Shown one piece after another: positions 16,492 to 24,737 of a stretch of DNA of 64,000 nt (its first letter is position 1; each line of letters begins with the position of its first letter). This stretch comes from Streptomyces pilosus (GTDB lineage Bacteria > Actinomycetota > Actinomycetes > Streptomycetales > Streptomycetaceae): contig NZ_BMTU01000002.1 in NCBI RefSeq assembly GCF_014649835.1, positions 310,001 through 374,000 on the forward strand. Direction: 5' to 3'. Position numbers and translations under genes: made by a program. The notes beneath the pieces were generated by a model. That model made no database searches and was not told the origin of the DNA. It was given only the letters and a program-made list of their open reading frames with translations.

Positions 16492-17154
16492 ATGTCCGCC
16501 GCGACGCCGCCCGTCCCCAGGCCCCAGGAGCCCGTCGAGCCGCAGGAGTTGTTCCGGCTCGGCACCGACGCCGACGAGCCCTGCCTGCGCGCCGACGCCG
16601 CCCGCAACCGCGCCCGGTTGCTGGAGGCGGCCGCCCGGCTCGTCGCCGAGCGCGGGGCCGACGGCATCACCATGGAGGAGGTGGCGGCCGCCGCCCGCGT
16701 CGGCAAGGGGACGGTCTTCCGCCGGTTCGGCGACCGCACCGGGCTGCTCACCGCGCTGCTCGACCACTCCGAGAAGAAGTTCCAGGCCGCTTTCCTCAGC
16801 GGCCCCGCGCCGCTCGGCCCGGGAGCGCCCCCGGTCGACCGGTTGCGGGCGTTCGGTCTCGCCATGCTCCGCCGCACCGCGGACGAGCTGGAACTGCAAC
16901 TGGCCGCCGAGGCGGACGCCGGACGCCGCTACACCGTGGCTCCCCGCCGGGTGCTGCGCCACCACGTCACCCTGCTGCTGCGCGAGGCGGTCCCGGACGC
17001 GGACTGCGAGCTCCTGGCCTACACGCTGATGGCCCAGCTCGACCCCGCCCTGGTCCACCACCTGGTCCGCCAGTGCGGCATGCCGCCGGAGCGTCTCGAA
17101 GCCGCGTGGACCGACCTGGTCGACCGGGTCACGGGTTCCGCCGCCGCCCGCTGA
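16492..17154 (+). CDS. TetR-family repressor of the FMN reductase
   Basis: A 220-residue TetR regulator with an unusual 35-residue proline-rich N-terminal extension. The helix-turn-helix region is ITMEEVAAAARVGKGTVFRR, about residues 62-81. The C-terminal ligand domain is unassigned. Two copies of a 16-bp operator lie between it and the divergent reductase, which makes local autoregulation and repression of the reductase likely. The ATG at 16492 was chosen over an ATG 18 nt upstream because the latter lies closer to operator copy 2 and adds nothing conserved. Confidence 0.88.
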   Translation: MSAATPPVPRPQEPVEPQELFRLGTDADEPCLRADAARNRARLLEAAARLVAERGADGITMEEVAAAARVGKGTVFRRFGDRTGLLTALLDHSEKKFQAAFLSGPAPLGPGAPPVDRLRAFGLAMLRRTADELELQLAAEADAGRRYTVAPRRVLRHHVTLLLREAVPDADCELLAYTLMAQLDPALVHHLVRQCGMPPERLEAAWTDLVDRVTGSAAAR

Positions 17155-17156
17155 CA

Positions 17157-17183
17157 CTCCCCGGCGCCCACTCCGCCGGGGAG
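17157..17183 (+). terminator. Stem-loop terminator after the TetR gene
   Basis: Arms CTCCCCGGCG and CGCCGGGGAG (10 bp, perfect) with a 7-nt loop, starting 2 nt after the TGA. Confidence 0.75.
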
Positions 17184-17239
17184 CGTCAACTCACCCGCCG
17201 CGAAGCCCCGTTACCGCTTCTGCAAGGATGCGGTACGTC

Positions 17240-18277
17240 ATGGTGCAGATATCGAACCCGCCCGCGCCCGCGACCCCGGCACCGACGCGCTCCGTACCCA
17301 CGAGCGCCGATGTGGCCCGCCTGGCCGGCGTCTCGCGCGCGACCGTCTCCTACGTCCTGAACAACGCCGGCGCCGTGCGGATCAGCGAGCCCACCCGACG
17401 CAGGGTCCGCGAGGCCGCGAGGGAACTCGGCTACGTGCCGCACGCCGCGGCCCGCAGCCTGCGCGCCGGGCACAGCCGCATGGTCCTGATGCCGGCGCCC
17501 GCCTTCCCGGTGGGCCCGCTCTACAGCCAGTTCATCAACGATCTCCAGGCCGCCCTCGGCCGCCTCGACTACACGGTCGTGCAGTACGGCACCGTCGGCC
17601 TGCACGACGACGAGGCCGCCCGGGCCTGGGCGGAGCTGCGGCCGGTGGCCGTGCTGGTCCCCGGCTCGGGTCTCGGCCCGCGCGGTGTCGAGGTGCTCAA
17701 GCGCTCGGGGGCGCGGGCCGTCGTCACGCTCGGCCCCGAGCCGGTGGAAGGGGCGCACGCCCTGCTCATGGACCACGACGTGGTCGGCCACAGCGCCGGC
17801 GCGCACCTGTTCGACCGGGGGCGCCGCCGGATCGGCGTGGTCGTCCCGCGCGAGCCCGGCCTGGAGGCGTTCTCCGCGCCCCGGCTGGCCGGCGTGCGCG
17901 CCGCCCTGAGCGGGACCGGCGCGACGGTCACCGAGCTGCCGCTGGCCCACGACGAGGGAGCCGCCGCCCGGCTCGCCGGCCGCTGGCGCGCTCTCGGCCT
18001 CGACGCCGTGTTCACCTACAACGACGAGTACGCGATGCTGCTGATGCGCGCGCTCCAGGACGAGGGTGTGCGCATCCCCGAGGAGACGGCCGTGCTCGGC
18101 GCCGACAACCTGATGCTCGGCAGGCTGCTGCGGCCCCGGCTGAGCACCGTCCACCTCGACCTGCCCACCGGCCGCGAACTGGCCGACCTGGTCGACCGCG
18201 CGGTGCGCGACCCGGCCGCGGCACCCGAGGCGCACAAGGTGCTCGGGGCGTCGGTCGTGCGGCGCGAGTCCAGCTGA
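17240..18277 (+). CDS. LacI-family transcriptional regulator
   Basis: A 345-residue LacI-type regulator. The helix-turn-helix is at about residues 22-42 (TSADVARLAGVSRATVSYVL) and the hinge helix is HAAARSLRAG near 73. The periplasmic-binding-like core follows. No sugar gene lies next to it: thioredoxin is convergent. The start ATG 17240 is preferred to the ATG at 17228 because AAGGA lies 10-13 nt before it and directly abuts the other. The target and effector are unknown. Confidence 0.88.
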   Translation: MVQISNPPAPATPAPTRSVPTSADVARLAGVSRATVSYVLNNAGAVRISEPTRRRVREAARELGYVPHAAARSLRAGHSRMVLMPAPAFPVGPLYSQFINDLQAALGRLDYTVVQYGTVGLHDDEAARAWAELRPVAVLVPGSGLGPRGVEVLKRSGARAVVTLGPEPVEGAHALLMDHDVVGHSAGAHLFDRGRRRIGVVVPREPGLEAFSAPRLAGVRAALSGTGATVTELPLAHDEGAAARLAGRWRALGLDAVFTYNDEYAMLLMRALQDEGVRIPEETAVLGADNLMLGRLLRPRLSTVHLDLPTGRELADLVDRAVRDPAAAPEAHKVLGASVVRRESS

Positions 18278-18295
18278 CCCCGCCGCGCCGCGGCG

Positions 18296-18691
18296 TCAGG
18301 CGCTCGCGTCGGGCGCCTGACCCTGCTGCGCCTGCTGCTCGGCGATCTGCTTGCGCACGTCGTCCATGTCCAGCTTGCGCGCCTGCCCGATCACGTCCGT
18401 CAGCGCCGCCTCCGGCAGCGCACCCGGCTGGGCGAACACGGCCACCTGGTCACGCACGATCATCAGCGTGGGGATCGACTGGATGCCGAAGGCCGCGGCC
18501 AGCTCCGGCTGCGCCTCCGTGTCCACCTTGCCGAAGACCAGGTCGGGGTTCTCCTCCGCCGCCTTCTCGTACACGGGGGCGAACTGCCGGCAGGGACCGC
18601 ACCAGGCCGCCCAGAAGTCGATCAGCACGAACTCGTTGTCCGTGACCATCTGGTCGAAGTTCTCCTTGGTGAGCTCCACGGTGCTGCTCAT
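18296..18691 (-). CDS. trxA: Thioredoxin
   Basis: A 131-residue thioredoxin with the WCGPC active site at residues 30-34 and the cis-proline in SIPTLMIV near 75. It reduces protein disulfides in the cytoplasm. After the fold (about residue 108) a Gln/Ala-rich 23-residue tail follows, longer than in most thioredoxins. The ATG at 18691 has a ribosome site AGAGGGAA upstream. A 118-nt region separates it from a divergent disulfide reductase flavoprotein, which suggests shared redox control. Confidence 0.92.
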   Translation of the reverse strand: MSSTVELTKENFDQMVTDNEFVLIDFWAAWCGPCRQFAPVYEKAAEENPDLVFGKVDTEAQPELAAAFGIQSIPTLMIVRDQVAVFAQPGALPEAALTDVIGQARKLDMDDVRKQIAEQQAQQGQAPDASA

Positions 18692-18809
18692 GGCGTGTTC
18701 CCTCTTCCTGGTGTGGGGGGCGGGGTTCGGCACAACACGGCCGGCCGGTCGCGTATTCCGCGCCCCTACCCATGTGGTCACGGAGCACACCGCCCACCAG
18801 ACTGACGTC

Positions 18810-20255
18810 ATGACGGAAACGCAACCGACGCAACCGGAATCAGCCGCCTACGACGTCGTGGTGCTCGGGGCCGGGCCCGTGGGCGAGAACGTCGCCGACC
18901 GGACCCGGGCCGCCGGACTCACCACCGCGGTCGTGGAGGGCGAACTGGTCGGCGGCGAGTGCTCCTACTGGGCGTGCTCGCCCAGCAAGGCACTGCTCCG
19001 CCCGGTCATCACCCGTGCCGACGCCCGCCGCACCCCCGGTCTGAAACAGGCGGTCCAGGGGCCCCTGGACACCGCCGCCGTCCTCGCCCACCGGGACGCG
19101 TACGCGTCCCACTGGAAGGACGACGGCCAGGTCCAGTGGCTGGACGGCACCGGAGCGGACCTGTACCGGGGCCACGGACGGCTCACCGGCCCGCGCACCC
19201 TCACCGTCACCGGACCTGACGGCGGGGAACGCGTCCTGACCGCCCGGCACGCCGTCGCCGTCTGCACCGGCAGCCGCGCCAAGCTGCCCGACCTGCCCGG
19301 ACTCGCCGAGGTCAGGCCCTGGACCAGCCGGGAGGCCACCAGCGCCCGGTCGGTTCCCGGCCGGCTGGTCGTGGTCGGCGGCGGCGTCGTCGCCACCGAG
19401 ATGGCCTGCGCCTGGCAGGCGCTCGGCTCCCGGGTCACCCTCCTCGTCCGCGGCGGAGGGCTGCTGGACCGCATGGAGCCCTTCGCCGGGGAGCTGGTCG
19501 CCGAAGCGCTCACGGAGGCCGGCGCCGAGATCCGCACCGGCACCTCCGTGAAGTCGGTGACCCGGGAGAACGGCACCGTCCACGTCGTCACCGACGGCGG
19601 TGACCGGATCGAGGCCGACGAGATCCTCTTCGCCACCGGCCGCGCCCCGCGCACCGACGACATCGGCCTGGAGACGATCGGCCTGGAGCCGGGCTCCTGG
19701 CTCACCGTCGACGACACCCTCCGCGTCACCGGCCACGACTGGCTGTACGCCGTCGGCGACGCCAATCACCGTGCCCTCCTCACCCACCAGGGCAAGTACC
19801 AGGCCAGGATCGCCGGCGCCGCCATCGCCTGCCGGGCGGCGGGCGAACCGGTGCGCGCGGACGAGTGGGGCGCGCACGCCGCCACCGCCGACCACGCCGC
19901 CGTGCCCCAGGTGGTCTTCACCGACCCCGAGGCGGCCGCCGTCGGCCTCTCCCTGGCCGAGGCGGAACGGGCGGGCCACCGCGTCCGCGCCGTCGACGTG
20001 GACCTCTCCTCCGTCGCCGGCGCGAGCCTGTACGTCGACGGCTACAAGGGCCGCGCCCGCATGGTCGTCGACCTCGAGGAGGAGATCCTGCGCGGCCTCA
20101 CCCTCGTCGGCCCGGGCGTCGGCGAACTCATCCACGCGGCGACCGTCGCGGTGGCCGCCCGGGTCCCGGTCGACCGGCTGTGGCACGCGGTCCCGTCGTA
20201 CCCGACGATCAGCGAGGTGTGGCTGCGTCTGCTGGAGGCGTACCGGGACGCGTGA
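18810..20255 (+). CDS. FAD-dependent pyridine nucleotide-disulfide oxidoreductase
   Basis: A 481-residue class I flavoprotein reductase, of the dihydrolipoamide dehydrogenase/mercuric reductase type. The FAD site is VVLGAGPVGE at 17-26; the redox-active cysteines are C51 and C56 in GECSYWACSPSKALL; the NAD(P) site is VVVGGGVVATEMA near 188; FATGRAPRTD near 273 is the second FAD motif. The C-terminal dimer domain contains HAATVAVAARVP but the HPxxxE motif typical of the catalytic base of lipoamide dehydrogenase is altered (WHAVPSYPTISE). The substrate may be a low-molecular-weight disulfide. Its end overlaps the convergent deformylase gene by 47 nt. Confidence 0.88.
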   Translation: MTETQPTQPESAAYDVVVLGAGPVGENVADRTRAAGLTTAVVEGELVGGECSYWACSPSKALLRPVITRADARRTPGLKQAVQGPLDTAAVLAHRDAYASHWKDDGQVQWLDGTGADLYRGHGRLTGPRTLTVTGPDGGERVLTARHAVAVCTGSRAKLPDLPGLAEVRPWTSREATSARSVPGRLVVVGGGVVATEMACAWQALGSRVTLLVRGGGLLDRMEPFAGELVAEALTEAGAEIRTGTSVKSVTRENGTVHVVTDGGDRIEADEILFATGRAPRTDDIGLETIGLEPGSWLTVDDTLRVTGHDWLYAVGDANHRALLTHQGKYQARIAGAAIACRAAGEPVRADEWGAHAATADHAAVPQVVFTDPEAAAVGLSLAEAERAGHRVRAVDVDLSSVAGASLYVDGYKGRARMVVDLEEEILRGLTLVGPGVGELIHAATVAVAARVPVDRLWHAVPSYPTISEVWLRLLEAYRDA

Positions 20256-20955
20256 ACGGGCCGGCGCCGGCCGGTGCGCCGCCGGGGTCCACCGGCCCCG
20301 GCGGCCGTCCCTGCGGCAGGCCGAAGCCCAGGACCCGTGCCGCCCGCTCCGGCGTGGGCTGCGCCCAGTGCTCCGCCGCGGCCTGATGGGTGGACAATGA
20401 GCGCGGTTCGGCCCGGTCCAGGTACAGGGTGCCGTCGAGGTGATCGACCTCGTGCTGGACGATCCGGGCCGGCCAGCCGTCGAACGCCTCGTCCAGCGCC
20501 CGCCCGTGCTCGTCCTGCCCGGTCAGCCGCACCCGCGCGGCCCGCGCCACGACCGCCTGGTACCCCGGCACGCTCAGACACCCCTCGTAGAAGGCGGCCA
20601 GCCCGGCGCCCACCGGCTCGTACGCCGGATTGACCAGCACCCGGAACGGCTGCGGAACCCGCCCGCGCACCAGCCGCACCTCCTCCGGAACGGGCGCGGG
20701 ATCCTCGATCACCGCGATCCGCAGCGCCACCCCGACCTGCGGCGCGGCCAGCCCGACTCCCGGTGCCGCGCGCATGGTGACGCGCAGCGCCTCCACGAAC
20801 CGGGCCAGCAGGGCGGGCCCCAACTGGCCGTCGTACGGCTCGGTCCCGCCCCGCAGCACCGGATCACCGGCCGCGACGATGGGCAACGGCCCCTCCACGG
20901 CGAGCAGTTGCTCGATCCTCTCGGCCAGGGGTGCGCGATTGTCCGGAATTTCCAT
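20209..20955 (-). CDS. def: Peptide deformylase
   Basis: A 248-residue metalloenzyme that removes the formyl group from nascent proteins. All three motifs are intact: GVGLAAPQ at 66-73, EGCLS at 124-128 (metal ligand Cys) and HEVDH at 168-172 (two His ligands and the catalytic Glu). It is longer than usual deformylases through a Pro/Gly-rich C-terminal tail from about residue 205, whose last part overlaps the convergent flavoprotein gene. Streptomyces carry several def genes; this may be an accessory copy. Confidence 0.93.
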   Translation of the reverse strand: MEIPDNRAPLAERIEQLLAVEGPLPIVAAGDPVLRGGTEPYDGQLGPALLARFVEALRVTMRAAPGVGLAAPQVGVALRIAVIEDPAPVPEEVRLVRGRVPQPFRVLVNPAYEPVGAGLAAFYEGCLSVPGYQAVVARAARVRLTGQDEHGRALDEAFDGWPARIVQHEVDHLDGTLYLDRAEPRSLSTHQAAAEHWAQPTPERAARVLGFGLPQGRPPGPVDPGGAPAGAGPFTRPGTPPADAATPR

Positions 20956-21081
20956 ACCGTCAGGATCGCACGCCCGCTGCCCGTGTCGCAGGTCACATCT
21001 CCTTCCCGGGAACTCGGCGGCCCGCCGCCCCGACTACTGCACCGCCATGCCCTCTCCGACGTCCCCGGGAGAACCCCACCG

Positions 21082-22491
21082 ATGACCACCGCTCCCACGG
21101 CCACCACGGACGAAGCTGCTCAACCTCCCGCTCCCGCACCCGCGAAGAGCGCGTGGGCCACCCTGCGCCCTCTCGTCCTGCGTCTGCACTTCTACGCGGG
21201 CGTGGTGGTGGCGCCCTTCCTCCTCGTCGCCGCCCTCACCGGCCTGCTCTACGCCGCCTCCTTCCAGGCCGAGAAGATCGTCTACGACCACGAGCTGACC
21301 GTCCCCGCGGGCGACCGCGAACTGCCCCTGTCCGAACAGGTCGCCGCCGCCCGTGAGGCCCACCCCGGCGGCACGATCGCCGCCGTGCGTCCCGCACCCG
21401 AGGCGGACGCCACCACCAGGGTGATGCTGTCCGGCATACCGGGGGTGGACCCCGGCCACACCCTGGCCGTGTTCGTCGACCCCTACACGGCGGAGGTGCG
21501 CGGCGAGCTGGAACAGTACGGCTCCACGGGCGCGTTGCCCCTGCGCACCTGGATCGACGAGTTCCACCGCGATCTCCACCTCGGAGAAACCGGCCGTCTG
21601 TACAGCGAGTTCGCGGCCAGCTGGCTGTGGGTGATCGCCGCGGGCGGCCTGGTGCTGTGGTTCTCCCGCCGCCGCGCCCTGCGCACGGTGCGCGGCACCG
21701 GCGGACGGCGCCGCACGCTGGGACTGCACGGCAGCGTGGGCGCCTGGGCCGCGATCGGCTTCCTCCTCCTCTCGGCGACCGGACTCACCTGGTCCACCTA
21801 CGCCGGCGCGAACATCGGCGAACTGCGTGCCTCCCTCGGCCAGGAGACCCCGTCGGTGTCCGCCGCGGGCGGCGGCGAACACGCGGGCCACGGACCGGCC
21901 GGCGGTCCCGCGGGCGACGCGGCGCACGGAGTGGGCCTGGACAAGGTGCTCACGGCGGCACGGGCCGAGGGCCTGGGCGATCCGGTGGAGATCGTGCCGC
22001 CCGCCGACGAGACCTCCGCGTACGTCGTGAAGCAAATCCAGCGCAGCTGGCCCGTGAAGCAGGACGCGGTCGCCGTCGACCCCGCCACCGGCGAGGTCAC
22101 CGACGTCCTGCGGTTCGCCGACCACCCCGTCCTCGCCAAACTGACCCGCTGGGGCATCGACCTGCACACCGGCACCCTGTTCGGCCTGCCCAACCAGATC
22201 GTGCTCATGGCGCTCGCCGCGGCCCTGATCCTGCTGATCCTGTGGGGCTACCGCATGTGGTGGCAGCGCGGCCGGGGCTCGGCCTTCGGCCGCCCGATCC
22301 CGCGGGGGGCCTGGCAGCAGGTGCCGCCCCACGTCCTCGTCCCCCTGCTGGCGCTGATCGCCGTCCTCGGCTACTTCGTCCCCCTGCTCGGCATTCCCCT
22401 CGCGGTGTTCCTCGCCGTCGACATCCTCCTCGGGGAGATCGCCCACCGGCGCGGGCGGCGGACGTATTCGGGCGGCCCGGCGGTGCGGTGA
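21082..22491 (+). CDS. PepSY-domain integral membrane protein
   Basis: A 469-residue protein of the PepSY-associated TM family. It has four hydrophobic segments, at about 30-55, 183-203, 221-240 and 370-390, with more near 410-440. The conserved LRLHFYAGVVVAPFLLVAALTG opening, FHRDLHLGE near 160 and LGLHGSVGAW near 213 are family marks; the His residues in these loops may bind heme or metal. A His/Gly-rich extracytoplasmic loop lies near 268-290. Relatives include siderophore-related ferric reductases and sulfite/iron-regulated membrane proteins. No iron box is visible upstream. Confidence 0.82.
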   Translation: MTTAPTATTDEAAQPPAPAPAKSAWATLRPLVLRLHFYAGVVVAPFLLVAALTGLLYAASFQAEKIVYDHELTVPAGDRELPLSEQVAAAREAHPGGTIAAVRPAPEADATTRVMLSGIPGVDPGHTLAVFVDPYTAEVRGELEQYGSTGALPLRTWIDEFHRDLHLGETGRLYSEFAASWLWVIAAGGLVLWFSRRRALRTVRGTGGRRRTLGLHGSVGAWAAIGFLLLSATGLTWSTYAGANIGELRASLGQETPSVSAAGGGEHAGHGPAGGPAGDAAHGVGLDKVLTAARAEGLGDPVEIVPPADETSAYVVKQIQRSWPVKQDAVAVDPATGEVTDVLRFADHPVLAKLTRWGIDLHTGTLFGLPNQIVLMALAAALILLILWGYRMWWQRGRGSAFGRPIPRGAWQQVPPHVLVPLLALIAVLGYFVPLLGIPLAVFLAVDILLGEIAHRRGRRTYSGGPAVR

Positions 22492-22519
22492 CGGCGGCGG
22501 TGCGCCGCCGGACCCTCGT

Positions 22520-22560
22520 GCGGACGGCCCGGCTCCCGCACCGGGAGCCGGGCCGTCCGC
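22520..22560. terminator. Bidirectional terminator with perfect 18-bp stem
   Basis: Arms GCGGACGGCCCGGCTCCC (22520-22537) and its complement (22543-22560) enclose a GCACC loop, between convergent PepSY and TPR genes. Confidence 0.85.
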
Positions 22561-22567
22561 CGGCGGG

Positions 22568-22915
22568 CTACTCCTCGTCGAACTCGCCGCCCAGCGCGGC
22601 GGCTATGCGCAGATGCGGCCGGGCCTCGTCGTCGCGTCCCTGCCGCTGGAGGGTGCGCCCGAGCATCAGCCGGGCGTAGTGCTCCACCGGGTCGCGTTCC
22701 ACGATCACCTTCAGCTCGGCCTCCGCGCGGCGCAGTTGGGCCGAGTGGTAGTAGGCGCGCGCCAGCAGGAGGCGCGGCCCGGTCTGCTCCGGCACCTCCT
22801 CGACCAGGGAGTCCAGGACGCGCGCGGCGGCGGCGTAGTCCTTGGCGTCGAAGAACATCCCGGCGCGCTCCCAGCGCTCGGCCGGCGTTCCGTGGTCGTA
22901 GTACATGGTGTCCAC
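22568..22915 (-). CDS. Tetratricopeptide-repeat protein
   Basis: A 115-residue protein built of about three TPR helix pairs: AGMFFDAKDYAAAARVLDSL, LLLARAYYHSAQLRRAEAEL and LMLGRTLQRQGRDDEARPHL. It likely serves as a small protein-interaction scaffold. The GTG at 22915 has GGAGG six bases upstream; the ATG at 22906 is an alternative. It may be read with the two MarR genes just upstream (50-nt gap). Confidence 0.82.
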   Translation of the reverse strand: MDTMYYDHGTPAERWERAGMFFDAKDYAAAARVLDSLVEEVPEQTGPRLLLARAYYHSAQLRRAEAELKVIVERDPVEHYARLMLGRTLQRQGRDDEARPHLRIAAALGGEFDEE

Positions 22916-22965
22916 TCGTGGCCTCCTTCGAGCGCGACAACGGCCCCGGACACCGCGGTATTCCG

Positions 22966-23421
22966 CTATCCCGCGCTGCCGGCCGCGGCGGCCAGTTCCG
23001 CGTCGGCCCGCTCCCTGACCAGGGCGAGCACGCGCCCGGCGGCGGCCAGGTCCGCCGCCGGGATGCCCGCGTAGATCCTCCCGGAGGCCGCCCCCGTCTC
23101 GGCGGAGATGCTCTCCTGCGTCCGCCGGCCGGCGTCCGTGACACGGACCGAGGACGGCTGCCCCGCCGCCAGCAGCCCCGCGTCGATCAGGGCGTCGACG
23201 ACGGCGGCGGCGTCCGCCCCGGTGACCTTGAGCGAGCCGGCGAGGTGCCCGGCCAGCTCCGCCCGGCCGAGCGGACGGCCGGACGCGACGGCGAACCGCA
23301 GCGCGACGGACTGCGGGAAGGTGACGCCGTGCCGCGCCAGCACGCCCTCCAGGACCGCCCGGCTCGCGTAATGGGCCAGGCCGATGGCGCGGCCGTCGAC
23401 CGTGGGTGAGGTGGTGGTCAT
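22966..23421 (-). CDS. MarR-like winged-helix protein, second of a coupled pair
   Basis: A 151-residue protein. LGRAELAGHLAGSLKVTGAD... at about 51-75 looks like the recognition helix region and VRVTDAGRRTQE near 97 like the wing of a MarR domain. Its ATG overlaps the stop of the preceding MarR gene by 4 nt (ATGA), so the two are made together. It lacks the usual well-conserved MarR LTxxG strand, so it may be a partner rather than an independent regulator. Confidence 0.7.
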   Translation of the reverse strand: MTTTSPTVDGRAIGLAHYASRAVLEGVLARHGVTFPQSVALRFAVASGRPLGRAELAGHLAGSLKVTGADAAAVVDALIDAGLLAAGQPSSVRVTDAGRRTQESISAETGAASGRIYAGIPAADLAAAGRVLALVRERADAELAAAAGSAG

Positions 23422-23909
23422 GACTGCTCCGTCTCGTGGGTGCCGGTGTCCGGCGGAAGGGCGAGCGGTGTGTCGAGCAGGGTCGTCAGGTCGTCCGTGA
23501 ACGCGCGAGTACGCGGGCCTTCCAGGCCGCCGAGGGGCTCCAGCAGTTGCCGCAACAGCCCTTGAACGGTCTCGATCGCCCGACCGGTGACCTCCACCCC
23601 CCGCGGGGTGAGCGCCAGTTGCACGGCGCGCGGGTCGCGCGGATCGCGGGTGCGCTCCAGCAGACCGGCGCTCTCCAGGGACCGGGCGAGCTTCGACACG
23701 TACAGCGCTTCGAGCCCGGTGCGGTCGGCGAGCCGGCGCTGGCTGGGCCGTTCCCCCGAGCGCCGCATTCCGTACAGGGTCGCGACGACGGAGTACTGCG
23801 CGTGCGTCAGCCCCAGGGGCGACACCGCCCGGTCGACCGCCACACGCCATTTCATCGACAGCCGCCACACCAGGAACCCGGGCGTCGCGCCCTCGTACAC
23901 CGCATTCAT
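23418..23909 (-). CDS. MarR-family transcriptional regulator, first of the pair
   Basis: A 163-residue MarR regulator. The DNA-binding part is clear: LTHAQYSVVATLYGM near 35, PSQRRLADRTGLEALYVSKL near 56 and the wing RDPRDPRAVQLALTPRGVEV near 90. Just upstream lies ATGGC-N7-GCCAT (23924-23940), a candidate operator. The downstream partner overlaps by 4 nt. The effector and the other targets are unknown. Confidence 0.85.
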   Translation of the reverse strand: MNAVYEGATPGFLVWRLSMKWRVAVDRAVSPLGLTHAQYSVVATLYGMRRSGERPSQRRLADRTGLEALYVSKLARSLESAGLLERTRDPRDPRAVQLALTPRGVEVTGRAIETVQGLLRQLLEPLGGLEGPRTRAFTDDLTTLLDTPLALPPDTGTHETEQS

Positions 23910-23922
23910 GACAGATACGGTA

Positions 23923-23945
23923 CATGGCTATGGTGGCCATGGCTA
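23923..23945. promoter_or_regulatory. Candidate MarR operator
   Basis: ATGGC (23924-23928) and GCCAT (23936-23940) form an inverted repeat, and CATGGCTA occurs twice (23923-23930 and 23938-23945) as a direct repeat 15 nt apart. The site is 14 nt upstream of the MarR start. Confidence 0.5.
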
Positions 23946-23977
23946 CTGTTCGGGCTTCCGCGCTCCGCCCGGCACTT

Positions 23978-24014
23978 CTGGACTGGAAGTCCAGACACTG
24001 GACGTTCCGTCCAG
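23978..24014. promoter_or_regulatory. Twin palindromes CTGGAC-N5-GTCCAG
   Basis: Two perfect copies lie at 23978-23994 and 23998-24014, with centres exactly 20 bp apart, about two helix turns, so two dimers could bind on one face. They end 34 nt before the start of the YheO-type regulator, whose autoregulation is the simplest explanation. Confidence 0.7.
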
Positions 24015-24047
24015 CTAGGGTGTGCGGTGAGGAAACGGGAGGTGCTC

Positions 24048-24737
24048 ATGGACGCCGGACAGGCCCGGGAGGCCGAGCGGGACGCGATCCTCGCCGCGAC
24101 GGTGCCCGTCGTCGACGGGATCGCGGCGACGTTCGGACCGCTGTGCGAGGTGGTGCTGCACGACTACCGCCGCCCGGAGGAATCGGTGGTCGCCGTGGCC
24201 GGGTCGGTGACCGGGCGGACGGTGGGCGGGGCGATGAGCGAGATCGGCATGCGGATGCTCGCCCGCGGCGACGAGGCGGCCGACGAGCTCAACTACCTCA
24301 CCGCGACCGGCGACGGCACCCTCGTCAAGTCCTCCACGATGGTGCTGCGGGACTCCACGGGAGCGGTGTTCGGCGCCCTGTGCGTCAATGTCGACGTCAC
24401 CGCCGTGGGACAGGCGCACGCGCTGCTCGGCGCGCTCGCCGGCCCGGGCGCCGCTCCGGCCGGACCGCCGACGACCACCTTCGGCGACGACCTCGACTCC
24501 GTCGTCGGAGCCATCGTCGACGACCACCTGCCGCGACGGCACCGCGGCTGGGCCCAGCTCGACCGCGAGGAGCGCCTGCGGCTGTTCCGGAGCCTCGACG
24601 CGCGCGGTGTCTTCGCCGTGCGGCGCGCGGTCGAGCAGGTCGCCGCCCGGCTCGGCATCTCCCGCGCCTCGGCGTACAGCTACCTCTCCCAGTCCAGGAC
24701 GACCGCCGACCCGACCGACACCGGAGGCCCCACGTGA
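24048..24737 (+). CDS. YheO-like PAS / helix-turn-helix regulator (DauR type)
   Basis: A 229-residue protein with an N-terminal YheO-like PAS domain (FGPLCEVVLHDYRRPEESVV near 28, then TMVLRDSTGAVFGALCVNVD near 98) and a C-terminal HTH (RRAVEQVAARLGISRASAYSYL at about 190-211). DauR, the known member, represses D-arginine catabolism. Here the next gene is a PLP dehydratase overlapping by 4 nt (GTGA), so the regulator probably senses an amino acid. The ATG at 24048 has GGGAGG six bases upstream. Confidence 0.86.
   Translation: MDAGQAREAERDAILAATVPVVDGIAATFGPLCEVVLHDYRRPEESVVAVAGSVTGRTVGGAMSEIGMRMLARGDEAADELNYLTATGDGTLVKSSTMVLRDSTGAVFGALCVNVDVTAVGQAHALLGALAGPGAAPAGPPTTTFGDDLDSVVGAIVDDHLPRRHRGWAQLDREERLRLFRSLDARGVFAVRRAVEQVAARLGISRASAYSYLSQSRTTADPTDTGGPT

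Noticed and set aside
17240..18277. Considered this LacI protein as a second rha regulator
   Set aside because: It is 20 kb away, has no TGAAAC-N2-TTCA site nearby, and a LacI gene already closes the rha importer operon.
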